Positions 17,156 to 26,741 of a stretch of DNA of 64,000 bases are shown one piece after another. Numbering within the stretch: the stretch's first letter is position 1; each line of letters opens with the position of its first letter. Position numbers and translations under genes: made by a program. Location of the stretch: the NCBI GenBank assembly GCA_041287365.1, contig JBEULL010000017.1:193033-257032 (forward strand), written 5' to 3'. This DNA comes from JAQVIJ01 sp041287365 (GTDB lineage Bacteria; Desulfobacterota; Dissulfuribacteria; Dissulfuribacterales; DYLC01). The notes below the pieces were generated by a model, which searched no databases, was not told the DNA's origin, and saw only the letters and a list, made by a program, of their open reading frames with translations.

Positions 17156-17884
17156 TTACACCAGCCATCTTTTGACCTTGCCCGCCAAAAATAGGTCTTT
17201 TAGGGTATGAAAGCCGTATTTCTGCAATTTTTTGAGCATAAAGAGAAACAGATAGGCTGTTTGCAGGGCGTCATGCAGGGCATTATGGGTCACAAAGTCA
17301 GGCAGCCCATACTCGTGAGCGAGGTCATTGAGTCTGTAGGAAGAATTGAAGCAAAAGCGCTCGTTCACCATGCCACAGGCCTTTTCTTTGTAACGCTGCA
17401 CCAGACGTAGGGTGTCAATGGCCGGATTCGACAGTGTACCTCCCATGTATCGGTTGGTCTCTCTATTGATGAAACTCATGTCAAGCTCGATGAAATGGCC
17501 CACAAGCAGCCCGGTCGAGCAAAAAGATACGAGTTCTGGCAGTACATCTTCGATCAATGGCGCTGCTGCTATGTCCTGCGGTGTGATACGGTGCACGAGC
17601 GTGCTGTCTTTTGGCAGACCGTTTCGAGGTAGTACCAGTGTGTAAAAGTTTTCGCCTGGATTGAGTTGAAGCCCGCGAATCTTCAAGGCGCCTATGGAGA
17701 CGATCTCGTCCTTTTTTGTATCGAAGCCGGTCAGCTCTGTGTCCAGTACTACAAATTCATAGGATTCAATGGGTTGAGCCTGGTTCAGCTTCTTAAAATA
17801 TTCGTTGTTTTCCTTCAGTAAAGCATGCAGTTGAGGCGGGTGGGCCAGAATGCGCCGGGTTATCTCATGCAGGAATCCTGTCAT
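17156..17884 (-). CDS. DnaQ-like 3'-5' exonuclease (DEDDh)
   Basis: 242 residues from ATG 17884; a TTG at 17890 would overlap the upstream stop. The exonuclease core has ExoI FVVLDTELTGFD, ExoII GHFIELDMSFINRET and ExoIII HNALHDALQTAYLF, giving the D-E-D-D-H residues. It is preceded by about 45 residues of helical N-terminus. It starts two bases after the cNMP/CBS/DUF294 gene and is certainly co-transcribed with it. This pairing is seen in other Proteobacteria. The substrate is unknown. Confidence 0.85.
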   Translation of the reverse strand: MTGFLHEITRRILAHPPQLHALLKENNEYFKKLNQAQPIESYEFVVLDTELTGFDTKKDEIVSIGALKIRGLQLNPGENFYTLVLPRNGLPKDSTLVHRITPQDIAAAPLIEDVLPELVSFCSTGLLVGHFIELDMSFINRETNRYMGGTLSNPAIDTLRLVQRYKEKACGMVNERFCFNSSYRLNDLAHEYGLPDFVTHNALHDALQTAYLFLFMLKKLQKYGFHTLKDLFLAGKVKRWLV

Positions 17885-17886
17885 GT

Positions 17887-19815
17887 TCAACTCACTCTGA
17901 AGAGGTTTTTCAGCACACCGTGCATGCGGCCTATGACGCCGAAGGCCTCTTTCAGTGTCTGTTTTTCCAGCTCCGAAAGGCTTGCGGGATCGATGTAGTT
18001 GTCAGGCGTCATGCCCTGCTCCAGAAGTTGCAACTGATGAACGAGCCGAAGCTGCATCAGGAAGTCATAGGCGTCCCGCATTTCGGTGTAGAGTTCGCGA
18101 GAGAGGTGGCCGCCTTCATAAAGCAGTTGCATTCTGGCAAGGGTATTGGTCTCTTTTATGCCGTTTTTGAGGGATAAAAGCCTGGCAAAATCCACAAACG
18201 GTGCTATTCCTCGTTTTTTGATATCCAATTGGTTTTTGTGCTCTCCATCCTTTTCTACGATGAAATTGCGAAAGAAGGACAGAGGCGGCGGGCTGGAGAC
18301 ACAGTCCTGTGCCAAAAAATACAAAAACGCCGTGTTTTTTTTGCATTGTTCGATGAGATATTCCCACAATGTCTTGCCCAATTCCGTGTGTCCGTAAGTA
18401 GGTCTGAAATCAAAAAATATGGTAGCATTCAATATCTCCTGTGGATTTGGTTCAGATATCCAGCGTGAGAAATAATTCTGCCATGCATTAAGGCTGACGC
18501 ACCACTTGGGATTGGTTGCCATGATATTTCCGGGGCATGGAGGATAGCCGCACGCCACTAAATGATCTATGGCCTTGCGCGTGAATGCCTTGAAATATGC
18601 CTGTGCTGCCTGCGCCTGTTCTGCATTTTTGGAATCGGCATACAGAATTGCATTGTCCTGATCTGTGTGAAAGGTTTGTTCCTTGCGGCCCTCGCTGCCC
18701 ATGGACAGCCAGCAGAATGAAATGGGTGCAGGCCCCATCTCCTCCTGAAGCAGTGTTAAAAGCCTGTCCAGCAGGTGATCGTTTAGAATGGTGATCATAC
18801 GCGTGATATTGTTGGCCTTGGCCCCTTCCTCGATGAGGTTGCGAATCACGGAAGGCATCTGCTTTGCGAGCGGGTAGAGCCCCTCTATGCGGGTTTGCGC
18901 CATGATTTCCCTGAAGAGATAGAGAGGAGAGGAGCCCTGAAGCACCATGATGTCATGGGCTGTGATCACTCCCGCCAGTTCATTCTTGCGTTTTACCACC
19001 AGGTGATGTATGCGTTGGGACATCATGGCGATCAAGGCATTGAAACATATTTCGTGCGCCTGAATCTCGTAAATGGGTGCAGTCATGATGGCTGCGACAT
19101 GTGTGTCATAGGGCAAACCTGCAGCCACCACCTTTGTGCGTAGGTCTTTGTCGGTCACGATGCCCATCACTTCGCCTCTTTCATCGGTTACAAGAAGAGA
19201 GCCTATGTGCAGTTCAGCCATGCGGACGGCGGCCTGTTGTACGGTATCGTTTGGTGAAATGACCTCAGGCTTTTTTTTAATTATGTCACCGACCTGTACA
19301 CTGAAAAGATAAAGGGTGCCTTCGCTTCTCGGCATCATCTTGTTGTGCCGCAGTTCAGCGTACGCGGTGCGGATGAGTTTTTCCGACATGCTTTTGAGAT
19401 AGTAATTTGCCACCTGTGGATTGGTGTGAATCAATTTAAGAAAAATATCTTTGGGCAGGAGAAAACAGAAGGTATCTTCCACGGTTTCTACGTTCAGATT
19501 GGCTTTGGTACCTTGAATGATGGGCAGGGCACCGATGTAAGAGCCTTCTCCACGAAAATCCTTTAGGATGACCTCACCCGATTCGTTTTTCAGATATATC
19601 TTTACGCCACCTTTTTGAATTAAATATAGATAGTTGACTTCGGTTTCGTCTTGACGGAATATGAGAGTGTCTTTGGGATAGAAATCGATGAGACACCTGG
19701 AGGACAGTTCCTCTAGTACCGATGTGTTCAGGTCGCTGAATGGCATGACTTTTGTAAAAAATTGAATTATAATCTCGGGTGATACGGTGTGGATGTCTTT
19801 TTTGGAGATGTTCAT
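17887..19815 (-). CDS. cNMP-binding / CBS / DUF294 putative nucleotidyltransferase
   Basis: 642 residues in four parts: a cyclic-nucleotide-binding-like domain (about 20-140), two CBS motifs (about 180-300, with GSLLVTDERGEVMGIVTDKD and HLVVKRKNELAGVITAHD), the DUF294 nucleotidyltransferase (about 340-480, with LSMGSEGRKEQTFHTDQDNA, which carries the GSEGR and DxD catalytic pattern), and the DUF294 C-terminal substrate-binding-like domain. Homologues are regulators with a GlnD-like nucleotidyltransferase core, of unknown target. It is the first gene of a pair with the exonuclease. Confidence 0.88.
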   Translation of the reverse strand: MNISKKDIHTVSPEIIIQFFTKVMPFSDLNTSVLEELSSRCLIDFYPKDTLIFRQDETEVNYLYLIQKGGVKIYLKNESGEVILKDFRGEGSYIGALPIIQGTKANLNVETVEDTFCFLLPKDIFLKLIHTNPQVANYYLKSMSEKLIRTAYAELRHNKMMPRSEGTLYLFSVQVGDIIKKKPEVISPNDTVQQAAVRMAELHIGSLLVTDERGEVMGIVTDKDLRTKVVAAGLPYDTHVAAIMTAPIYEIQAHEICFNALIAMMSQRIHHLVVKRKNELAGVITAHDIMVLQGSSPLYLFREIMAQTRIEGLYPLAKQMPSVIRNLIEEGAKANNITRMITILNDHLLDRLLTLLQEEMGPAPISFCWLSMGSEGRKEQTFHTDQDNAILYADSKNAEQAQAAQAYFKAFTRKAIDHLVACGYPPCPGNIMATNPKWCVSLNAWQNYFSRWISEPNPQEILNATIFFDFRPTYGHTELGKTLWEYLIEQCKKNTAFLYFLAQDCVSSPPPLSFFRNFIVEKDGEHKNQLDIKKRGIAPFVDFARLLSLKNGIKETNTLARMQLLYEGGHLSRELYTEMRDAYDFLMQLRLVHQLQLLEQGMTPDNYIDPASLSELEKQTLKEAFGVIGRMHGVLKNLFRVS

Positions 19816-19887
19816 GCTTGGCCTCTTGAGATATGTGTGCGTTAATTATATGCAAATGATTATGCAAAGGCAATAGAAGGTTGTTTT

Positions 19888-21303
19888 ATGATTCGGCCTC
19901 GTGTCTTGGTAGTGGATGATGATGCAAACATGTGCGAGATGCTGCGCCGTGTGCTTTCGCGCAAGTGCAATGCCGAAGTGGATACCTCCACCTCCGGCAC
20001 GGATGTCCTAACGTTGCTCAAAACCAAAGAATATCATGTGGTTGTTACAGATATTCGTATGCCGGTAATGACCGGCATGGAACTCCTGCATCATACCCTG
20101 CAATTGGATCCTGATATCTCTGTAATCATAATGACTGGCTATGGCACAGTGGAACTGGCTGTGGCTGCCATAAAGGAAGGGGCTTATGATTTCTTGCAGA
20201 AACCCTTCGACAACGACCAAATCGTCAGAACCGTGCAGCGAGCGGCGGAGCGCACTGCCCTTCGCAGGGAAAACAGACGGCTTCAGGGTTCCGTCTCCAT
20301 TGAGACTGGATTTTGCGGATTCGTGGGCAAGAGTCAGGCCATGCAGCGGGTGTATGACCTAATCTCTCGTGTGGCGGACACAGACGTGACCGTGCTCATT
20401 CGAGGTGAGAGCGGTACGGGGAAGGAGGTCGCTGCCCGCTGTCTGCACAGCCTGAGCAGCCGGGGGGAAAGGGAATTAGTGGCCGTCAATTGTCCTGCCT
20501 TGCCTGAAAATATCCTGGAGAGCGAGCTGTTCGGTTATTTGAAAGGGGCGTTTACCGGCGCTGTAAAGGATAAAAAGGGGCTTTTTATAGAGGCGGACGG
20601 CTCCACCATACTTTTGGATGAAATAGGCGATCTGCCGCTGCACCTTCAGACCAAGCTGCTGCGCGTGCTTCAGGAAAAAGAGGTGCGGCCATTAGGGGGC
20701 AGTCAAAGCGTCAAGGTGGATGTGCGAGTGCTGGCCTCCACCAATCAGAACCTGGAGGCCAAGATCGCCGCTGGTCTATTTAGGGAAGACCTGTTCTATC
20801 GACTCAATGTGGTCACTCTGACCATGCCGTCTTTGAGTAGCATACCGGATGATATACCTGTTTTGGCCGAGTTTTTTTTGAATAAATTCAATGCAGAGTA
20901 CGGCCAGAATAAGAGTTTGAGTCAGGAAGCTGTGGCATGTCTGATTCGCAGGCCGTGGAAGGGAAATGTGCGCGAACTGCAAAATGTGATAAAGCGTGGA
21001 GTGCTTTTGAGCCCTAGCGGCGTCATTCAGCCTGAAGATCTGATAGAATCTGCTCATGAGCAGGAACAGGAAGAAATGGGTTTGAAGCTGAGCTGGGAAT
21101 GTCTGGAAAAACTGCCTTACGGTAAGGCCAAGGAAGAGGTGGTGGCCCGTTTTTCTCGTTCCTATCTTGGAAACGCCCTTAAAAGGCATGGCGGCAATGT
21201 GAGCGCAGCATCCGCATTTAGCGGCATAGAAAGGCAGGCATTTCAGCGTCTGATGCGCAGATACGCCATAAAATCGGCTGATTTTCGCGCAAAAGAGGAG
21301 TAA
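19888..21303 (+). CDS. NtrC-family response regulator
   Basis: 471 residues. The receiver domain is complete: acidic DDD near the N-terminus, phosphorylation site in VVVTDIRMPVMTGMELL (about residue 54) and FLQKPFDN lysine. The AAA+ domain has GESGTGKE (about 172), an intact GAFTGA (about 220) and ILLDEIGDLPL. The C-terminal helix-turn-helix is Fis-like (NALKRHGGNVSAASAFSGI). The ATG has AGAAGG at 7 bases. It is divergent from the DUF294 gene. No kinase is adjacent; the sensor kinase at 44800 is a possible but unproven partner. Confidence 0.9.
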   Translation: MIRPRVLVVDDDANMCEMLRRVLSRKCNAEVDTSTSGTDVLTLLKTKEYHVVVTDIRMPVMTGMELLHHTLQLDPDISVIIMTGYGTVELAVAAIKEGAYDFLQKPFDNDQIVRTVQRAAERTALRRENRRLQGSVSIETGFCGFVGKSQAMQRVYDLISRVADTDVTVLIRGESGTGKEVAARCLHSLSSRGERELVAVNCPALPENILESELFGYLKGAFTGAVKDKKGLFIEADGSTILLDEIGDLPLHLQTKLLRVLQEKEVRPLGGSQSVKVDVRVLASTNQNLEAKIAAGLFREDLFYRLNVVTLTMPSLSSIPDDIPVLAEFFLNKFNAEYGQNKSLSQEAVACLIRRPWKGNVRELQNVIKRGVLLSPSGVIQPEDLIESAHEQEQEEMGLKLSWECLEKLPYGKAKEEVVARFSRSYLGNALKRHGGNVSAASAFSGIERQAFQRLMRRYAIKSADFRAKEE

Positions 21304-21307
21304 AGGT

Positions 21308-22921
21308 TTAGGTCAGGTCTTTCATCAGACCCCTGAGGTATGCTGCATAGTCCTCGGGATAGTGTCCGGTGATCCATCGTTCCTGCCGTTCGCTGAAGGC
21401 CCCCGGAGAATCCGGGTGTCTGGGTAGAAAACAATAGAATAACAACTGCCCGTTTTTTCGATCAAAACGCCTGGAAACCTCGTAGGCCGTGTTCATCTTT
21501 ACTCCCATTCTAGAAAATGCCTTCATCACCGAATAGATAGCCTTGTTTAGGCTTTCTCTGGCAGTTTCGTTCAGTTCCAGAATATTGCCGGCTGTCTTGG
21601 CCATGATCTGTACCTCGCCTTGAGAACGTTGGGCCTTGGGCACATGGGTCATGATATGTTCGTCTTCATAAAGAATAAGGCTTGCCGGCCTGTCTTGTCT
21701 GCCGTCCATGCGCCTGTTGCATTGAATGGCCTTGAGATAGGCGGAAAAGAATGGGACTGCGTGCTGTTTCTCATACTCCTGAATAAAGGCGCTTACCTGG
21801 TCACCGACCACATATGACGGCATGGTCCGGCCGTCAATGCATTTAACAGAGGCGGGGGCCATGGCGAACTGGTGGTGTATCTGCTGGTGAGAGGCATTCA
21901 TGCGAAAACCTGAGGGAGAGTAGTCGAAACCGTAGTTCCATCCCCAGATGGTGGAGGTATTGGTTGGGATTGCGCCTTGCTCGATGCGCTCGAGCACAGC
22001 TATTCGCAGGTCTTCAAGTGAGCCTTTGCAGGAGATGCCCAGTTCCTGAGCAAGCTGCGTGTAAATGCGTTGGTAATACAGGTTGCGCAGTCCCTGCATG
22101 TCCTGCCAGGTCAGGTCGTTGAGGGAATACCGAACGCTATCCTGAGCCATATTGGAGGCATAGTGACCGCCTGGAATATAACTATTGGCCCGCAGATACT
22201 CCCATACATGGGTGTTGCCTATGGGACCGTATTCGCCCACGATGGGATTGGCGCCTTGAATGCCGGGTTTGAGCGCCATGGCGAGCTTGTATTCATTTGG
22301 GAGACCTGGATTGTTCACTACTATTTCAAAGAGCTCCCTGTCCGTTATGTAAGGCCGTTTTCTTCCATTTTCATCCTGGGTGAATGCAAGCCCCACAGGC
22401 CTGTTGCCCTGTAAGATCAATTCACAGCTGATGGTGGCTATAAAGGCCAGTATCTCTGCATCCCTTGCATTTTGGGCAAGATTCAGCCACACATGCCGAG
22501 GCAGATAGGATTTGATGTGAGTTGTATCGCAGGATCGAATGAGTTCCTTTAGATGGCTGTAAAATCCTGAGTCTTCATTTGAATTTTCAGACGCCGTTGA
22601 GGAGGGTGGAAGGAAACTGAAGTCAGGGGACTGTGCCGTGAGGTCGGCTGGTGTCTTCAGAATATACGTGGCCCCCCAGAACGGAAAGGGATTGGATATT
22701 TCGAAGACCTCTTCGGCGTGCTGGAATTTCAGGTCTGTTTGAGGAAAATTGACATAATTCTCCACAGGCAGACCGTCTAGAGTTCCCAGCACCTGTATCT
22801 CGGTGGTATTTCGCAGGTTTTTGACCGAGAAACAGGGCTGATGCAGCCCCACTAGAAATACACCTTCGGGTGATATACAGGTTCTCGGCTGAATTGAGGG
22901 CGAGCTCATGCGTTCTGGCAA
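21308..22921 (-). CDS. HIT/GalT-superfamily-like protein of unknown function
   Basis: 537 residues, or 533 if the ATG at 22909 is used instead of TTG 22921. I do not recognise a named enzyme. A histidine-rich element MNASHQQIHHQF (about residue 346) and a C-terminal part with RSQGEVQIMAKTAGNILEL recall the nucleotidyltransferase/phosphorylase fold of the HIT superfamily (GalT, Ap4A phosphorylase). No membrane segment is seen. It immediately follows the sigma-54 AAA+ protein gene, whose stop adjoins the TTG, so the two are translated together. The function is inferred only at fold level. Confidence 0.5.
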   Translation of the reverse strand: MPERMSSPSIQPRTCISPEGVFLVGLHQPCFSVKNLRNTTEIQVLGTLDGLPVENYVNFPQTDLKFQHAEEVFEISNPFPFWGATYILKTPADLTAQSPDFSFLPPSSTASENSNEDSGFYSHLKELIRSCDTTHIKSYLPRHVWLNLAQNARDAEILAFIATISCELILQGNRPVGLAFTQDENGRKRPYITDRELFEIVVNNPGLPNEYKLAMALKPGIQGANPIVGEYGPIGNTHVWEYLRANSYIPGGHYASNMAQDSVRYSLNDLTWQDMQGLRNLYYQRIYTQLAQELGISCKGSLEDLRIAVLERIEQGAIPTNTSTIWGWNYGFDYSPSGFRMNASHQQIHHQFAMAPASVKCIDGRTMPSYVVGDQVSAFIQEYEKQHAVPFFSAYLKAIQCNRRMDGRQDRPASLILYEDEHIMTHVPKAQRSQGEVQIMAKTAGNILELNETARESLNKAIYSVMKAFSRMGVKMNTAYEVSRRFDRKNGQLLFYCFLPRHPDSPGAFSERQERWITGHYPEDYAAYLRGLMKDLT

Positions 22922-23965
22922 TCAATTCGTTTCCTTGGAGATTTCCTTGGAATAGCTCGGCGTAAATAGACCATAATCCTTCATCTTATAGAGCAGGGCT
23001 GGCAAGCTGATCTCCAGAATGTGAGCGGCCTGTGTCTTGTTGCCGTTGGTTTTGACCAGGGCCCTTTGTATCAGTTCTTTTTCCAGTACCTTTGAGCGTT
23101 TTTTGATGGAGAGGTCACGATCATCGAATATCTCCGCCATGGCATCCTGAATGCCTTTGGGTTTCAAGTCTGCAAATATCTCCGGCATAATGGTGTCGCC
23201 TTCAGTCAGTGTGAGGGCCCGTTCGATGGTGCTTTCCAACTCCATTATGTTGCCGGGCCAGTCATATTGTTGAAGCAATGCCATGGCATCCGGATGTATA
23301 GTCTTTATCTTGGTGCCGAGCCTGGCATTGTGCTTGGCGAGAAACATATTTGCGAGGGATGGAATGTCTTCTATTCTCTGACGAAGCGGCGGCATGGCCA
23401 CCGACACTACATTGATCTTGTAGAAGAGCTCCTCCAGAAATTTACCGGCCCTCACTTCTGTGGAGACATCTTTGGAATTGGCGAAAATGAAGCGTACATT
23501 GAATGGTGTGGGGGTGTGGCTGCCTATGGGCGTGAATTTTTCGTCCTGAATGATCTTGAGGAGTTTGAGCTGTAATGAGAGCGGCATCTGACATATCTCG
23601 TCCAGAAAGAAGGTACCGCCTTCTGCATCCAGGAGCAGCCCTTTCTGTGGTTTCAACCCTTCATCATCCCGAATGACGCATCCGGCTATGGCGCAGCACA
23701 TCTCTTTTTCCGTGAGGCTGTTGCAATTGAGATACAAAAACGGCTTGGAGCTGCGGTTGCTGTTTGCATGAATGGTCTTTGCCAGAAATCCCTTGCCCGT
23801 ACCTGGTTCACCGGTAATGAGAATGGTGGTTTTGTAGTCCTTTACTTTTTGGGCTATGTGTAGAATTTCCGCCATGCGAGGGCTGTCTCCGATGATTTTA
23901 TCGAAGGAATAGATGTCCTTGGTAAGCTCTGGGTCCAGATCGAGGATTAATGCATTTTCTTTCAT
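22922..23965 (-). CDS. Sigma-54 activator-like AAA+ protein lacking the GAFTGA loop
   Basis: 347 residues from ATG 23965, seven bases after AAGGGA. There is no sensor domain beyond about 25 residues. The AAA+ core has Walker A GEPGTGKG, Walker B GGTFFLDEICQMPL, sensor and arginine-finger region (LRQRIEDIPSLANMFL) and the Fis-type HTH (TNGNKTQAAHILEISLPALL). Where activators carry GAFTGA the sequence reads AIAGCVIRDDEGLKPQKGLL, so the sigma-54 contact motif is missing. It may be a regulator that does not use sigma-54. It is translationally linked to the HIT/GalT-like gene. Confidence 0.85.
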   Translation of the reverse strand: MKENALILDLDPELTKDIYSFDKIIGDSPRMAEILHIAQKVKDYKTTILITGEPGTGKGFLAKTIHANSNRSSKPFLYLNCNSLTEKEMCCAIAGCVIRDDEGLKPQKGLLLDAEGGTFFLDEICQMPLSLQLKLLKIIQDEKFTPIGSHTPTPFNVRFIFANSKDVSTEVRAGKFLEELFYKINVVSVAMPPLRQRIEDIPSLANMFLAKHNARLGTKIKTIHPDAMALLQQYDWPGNIMELESTIERALTLTEGDTIMPEIFADLKPKGIQDAMAEIFDDRDLSIKKRSKVLEKELIQRALVKTNGNKTQAAHILEISLPALLYKMKDYGLFTPSYSKEISKETN

Positions 23966-24023
23966 AATGTATTCCCTTGAAAATAATAAGAAGAATGAAA
24001 ATAACTCCTTTGAAATTAGCATA

Positions 24024-24815
24024 TTATGCTATAAATAAATTAATATACCACGCTATTATAATTTGTCCATAAAAAAGATAGCAGATTGCCGCCCCTGCCA
24101 GAAACGGCCCGTAGGGTATTTGGGCGTTTTTATCGTTGCTGTAAATCCTTGTATAGATCAGACCGACTACCGCACCCACAAAGGCGCTCACAAATATCAC
24201 GAAGAGAACGGCCTGCCAGCCCAGAAACGCACCGATCATGGCGAGGAGCTTGATATCACCTCCGCCCATGCCCTCTTTTTTTGTTATAAGACAAAAAATG
24301 AAAGCCACTGCATAGAATAGGCCTCCTCCCAGCAGAATGCCCATGAGTGACTGCTCCCAGTCCATGTGATTCGAGATAAAGGAGACCGCAAAACCCATTG
24401 CGATGCCTGGAAGCGAGATAATGTCCGGAATGATCATGTGATCGAGATCGATGAACGTGATGACCAGCATTGCGGCGCAAAAGACGAGATAGATGAGAAA
24501 ATCTATTTGAAATGGGAATTTCTGCCAGACCGCAACGGCCAGAATGCCCATGAGCAGCTCCACGAATGGATAGCGAATGGAAATGGGCCGATTACAGGCG
24601 CTGCACCTGGCCCGTAGCAATATGAAGCTCAGAATCGGAATGTTTTCGAACCAGCGGATTGCATGCCCGCAGGCAGGGCACGCCGAGCCAGGAGTGACGA
24701 TGGAACGGCCCAGAGGAAGCCTGTATATACAGACGTTCAGAAAACTTCCGATGGCTGCGCCCAAAAGGAAAACGGCCGCTGAAACGAGTGCGGTAGGCAT
24801 ATCCGTTATGCTCAT
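24024..24815 (-). CDS. pilD: Prepilin peptidase / N-methyltransferase
   Basis: 263 residues from ATG 24815, six bases after GGAGGGG inside the end of lepA. The methyltransferase part has the zinc cysteines CPACGHAIRW and CSACNRPISIRYP. The peptidase part has FIDLDHMIIPD and the catalytic GGGDIKLLAMIGAFLGW. About eight membrane helices. It cleaves and methylates type IV prepilins; the pilM-Q genes start 2 kb away in the other direction and pilB lies at 47744. No pilin gene is in the window. Confidence 0.93.
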   Translation of the reverse strand: MSITDMPTALVSAAVFLLGAAIGSFLNVCIYRLPLGRSIVTPGSACPACGHAIRWFENIPILSFILLRARCSACNRPISIRYPFVELLMGILAVAVWQKFPFQIDFLIYLVFCAAMLVITFIDLDHMIIPDIISLPGIAMGFAVSFISNHMDWEQSLMGILLGGGLFYAVAFIFCLITKKEGMGGGDIKLLAMIGAFLGWQAVLFVIFVSAFVGAVVGLIYTRIYSNDKNAQIPYGPFLAGAAICYLFYGQIIIAWYINLFIA

Positions 24816-24826
24816 AAGCCCCTCCT

Positions 24827-26623
24827 TTATGTCTTCAGGATGCTCAGAAAGGCCTCCTGAGGTATTTCCACCTGGCCTACCTGCTTCATGCGTTTCTTGC
24901 CTTCTTTTTGTTTTTCGAGGAGTTTGCGTTTGCGTGTGATGTCGCCGCCATAGCACTTGGCCGTGACATCCTTGCGTAGAGGCGCCACTCGTTCCTTGGC
25001 TATTATTTTGTTTCCTACCGCGGCCTGAATCACCACTTCGAAGAGTTGGCGCGGTATCTCTTTTTGAAGCTTTTCCACGATCTCCCTGCCTCGATAGTAT
25101 GCCTTGTCTGCATGAACGATGACCGACAGGGCATCCACAGGCTGTTTGTTGATGAGGATGTCCATCTTGAGCAGTTTTGCCGGTTTGTAGTCCTGAAAGT
25201 CATAGTCGATGGAGGCATAACCGCGTGTCACCGATTTTAGGCGATCATAAAAATCCAGTACGATTTCGTTGAAAGGCAATTCGTATGTCAGAATGGCTCT
25301 TGTCTCGGAAATAAACCGCATATCCTGCTGTATGCCGCGTTTTTCTTCGCACAGAGCCATGACGGCACCGATATATTCTCGCGGTAGATATATCTCCATA
25401 CGTACGAATGGTTCAGCAATATACTCAATTTGGTCAATCTTGGGCATCTGGGCTGGATTGTGTATCTGTAGCACATCTCCGCTTTTCAATTTGATTTCAT
25501 AGGAGACGGCAGGGGCAGTGCTTATGAGAGAGAGTCCGTATTCCCGCTCCAGGCGTTCCTTGACGATTTCCATATGCAGGAGTCCGAGAAAACCGCAGCG
25601 AAAGCCGAAACCAAGTGCTGCGGATGTCTCCGGTTCATATGAAAATGCAGGGTCATTGAGCCAGAGTTTTTCAACCGCCTCTTTCAACTGGTCATATTGG
25701 GCTGGATCTACTGGATAAAGGCCGCTGAAGACCATGGCTTTGACCGGTTTGAAACCTGGCAGAGGGGTTGTAGCGGGCCGTTTTTGTTCCGTTATGGTAT
25801 CGCCTATCTTGGTGTCACGTACCTGTTTTATGCCAGCTGTGATGAAACCCACCTCGCCACATTTCAACTCCTCTACGTATTGCGGCCAAGGCGTGAATAA
25901 ACCGATCTTGTCAATCTCATAGCTTTGACCGCTGGACATCATGAGAATGCGCATGCCTAGCGTCAGTTTTCCGTCCATGATGCGCACCATCACCACAGTG
26001 CCTTGGTATGGGTCGAACCATGAGTCGAAGATAAGGGCGCGAAGCTCGGCATTGGAGTTGTCTTTGGGGGGAGGAATGCGTTGCACGATGGTCTCCAATA
26101 TTTCAGGCACACCCATTCCTGTCTTTGCGCTTGCGCTTATGGCATCGTATGCATCTATACCTATGGTTTCTTCGATTTCCTTTTTGACTCGTTGGGGGTC
26201 GGCGCTGGGCAGATCTATTTTGTTCAGCACAGGAATGAGTTCCAGATTGTTTTCTATGGCGAGATACACATTCGCAAGGGTTTGAGCCTCGACGCCCTGG
26301 CTGGCATCCACTACGAGAATTGCGCCCTCACATGCGGCCAGACTGCGAGACACCTCATAAGAGAAGTCTACGTGGCCTGGCGTGTCGATAAGATTCAATA
26401 GATAGGTTTCTCCATCCTTTGCTTTGTAATTCAGCCGGACGGTCTGCGCCTTGATGGTGATTCCGCGTTCTCTCTCTATGTCCATCTTGTCGAGGAATTG
26501 TGACTTCATCTCTCTGCTCGATACTGCGCCTGTTATCTCCAGAATGCGGTCTGCCAGTGTGGATTTGCCGTGGTCTATATGGGCTATTATGCAGAAATTA
26601 CGTATTCTGCTCGTCTGGTTCAT
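24827..26623 (-). CDS. lepA: Elongation factor 4 (LepA)
   Basis: 598 residues, the usual LepA length. The GTPase motifs are AHIDHGKST (G1), RERGITIKAQTV (G2), DTPGHVDFSYEVSRSL (G3) and NKIDLPSADP (G4). The C-terminal domain specific for LepA (FEVVIQAAVGNKIIAKERV then RKDVTAKCYGGDITRKRKLL) is complete. It acts on the ribosome in the cytoplasm. Its end holds the ribosome site of the prepilin peptidase gene, so the two are co-transcribed. Confidence 0.97.
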   Translation of the reverse strand: MNQTSRIRNFCIIAHIDHGKSTLADRILEITGAVSSREMKSQFLDKMDIERERGITIKAQTVRLNYKAKDGETYLLNLIDTPGHVDFSYEVSRSLAACEGAILVVDASQGVEAQTLANVYLAIENNLELIPVLNKIDLPSADPQRVKKEIEETIGIDAYDAISASAKTGMGVPEILETIVQRIPPPKDNSNAELRALIFDSWFDPYQGTVVMVRIMDGKLTLGMRILMMSSGQSYEIDKIGLFTPWPQYVEELKCGEVGFITAGIKQVRDTKIGDTITEQKRPATTPLPGFKPVKAMVFSGLYPVDPAQYDQLKEAVEKLWLNDPAFSYEPETSAALGFGFRCGFLGLLHMEIVKERLEREYGLSLISTAPAVSYEIKLKSGDVLQIHNPAQMPKIDQIEYIAEPFVRMEIYLPREYIGAVMALCEEKRGIQQDMRFISETRAILTYELPFNEIVLDFYDRLKSVTRGYASIDYDFQDYKPAKLLKMDILINKQPVDALSVIVHADKAYYRGREIVEKLQKEIPRQLFEVVIQAAVGNKIIAKERVAPLRKDVTAKCYGGDITRKRKLLEKQKEGKKRMKQVGQVEIPQEAFLSILKT

Positions 26624-26741
26624 TTATTCCTCCGATAATTTTTGAGTGACTTGACATGGATTGTTATTTTTTTGTTGATTTTTAATTTTACTTCATGCTA
26701 TTATTTGCAGAAATATTATATTGAAAATTATAATAAACAAG

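Noticed and set aside
26651..26705. TTGACA plus TATTAT as a pilM promoter
   Set aside because: The two hexamers are too far apart for sigma-70 spacing, and no better -10 lies at 16-18 bases.
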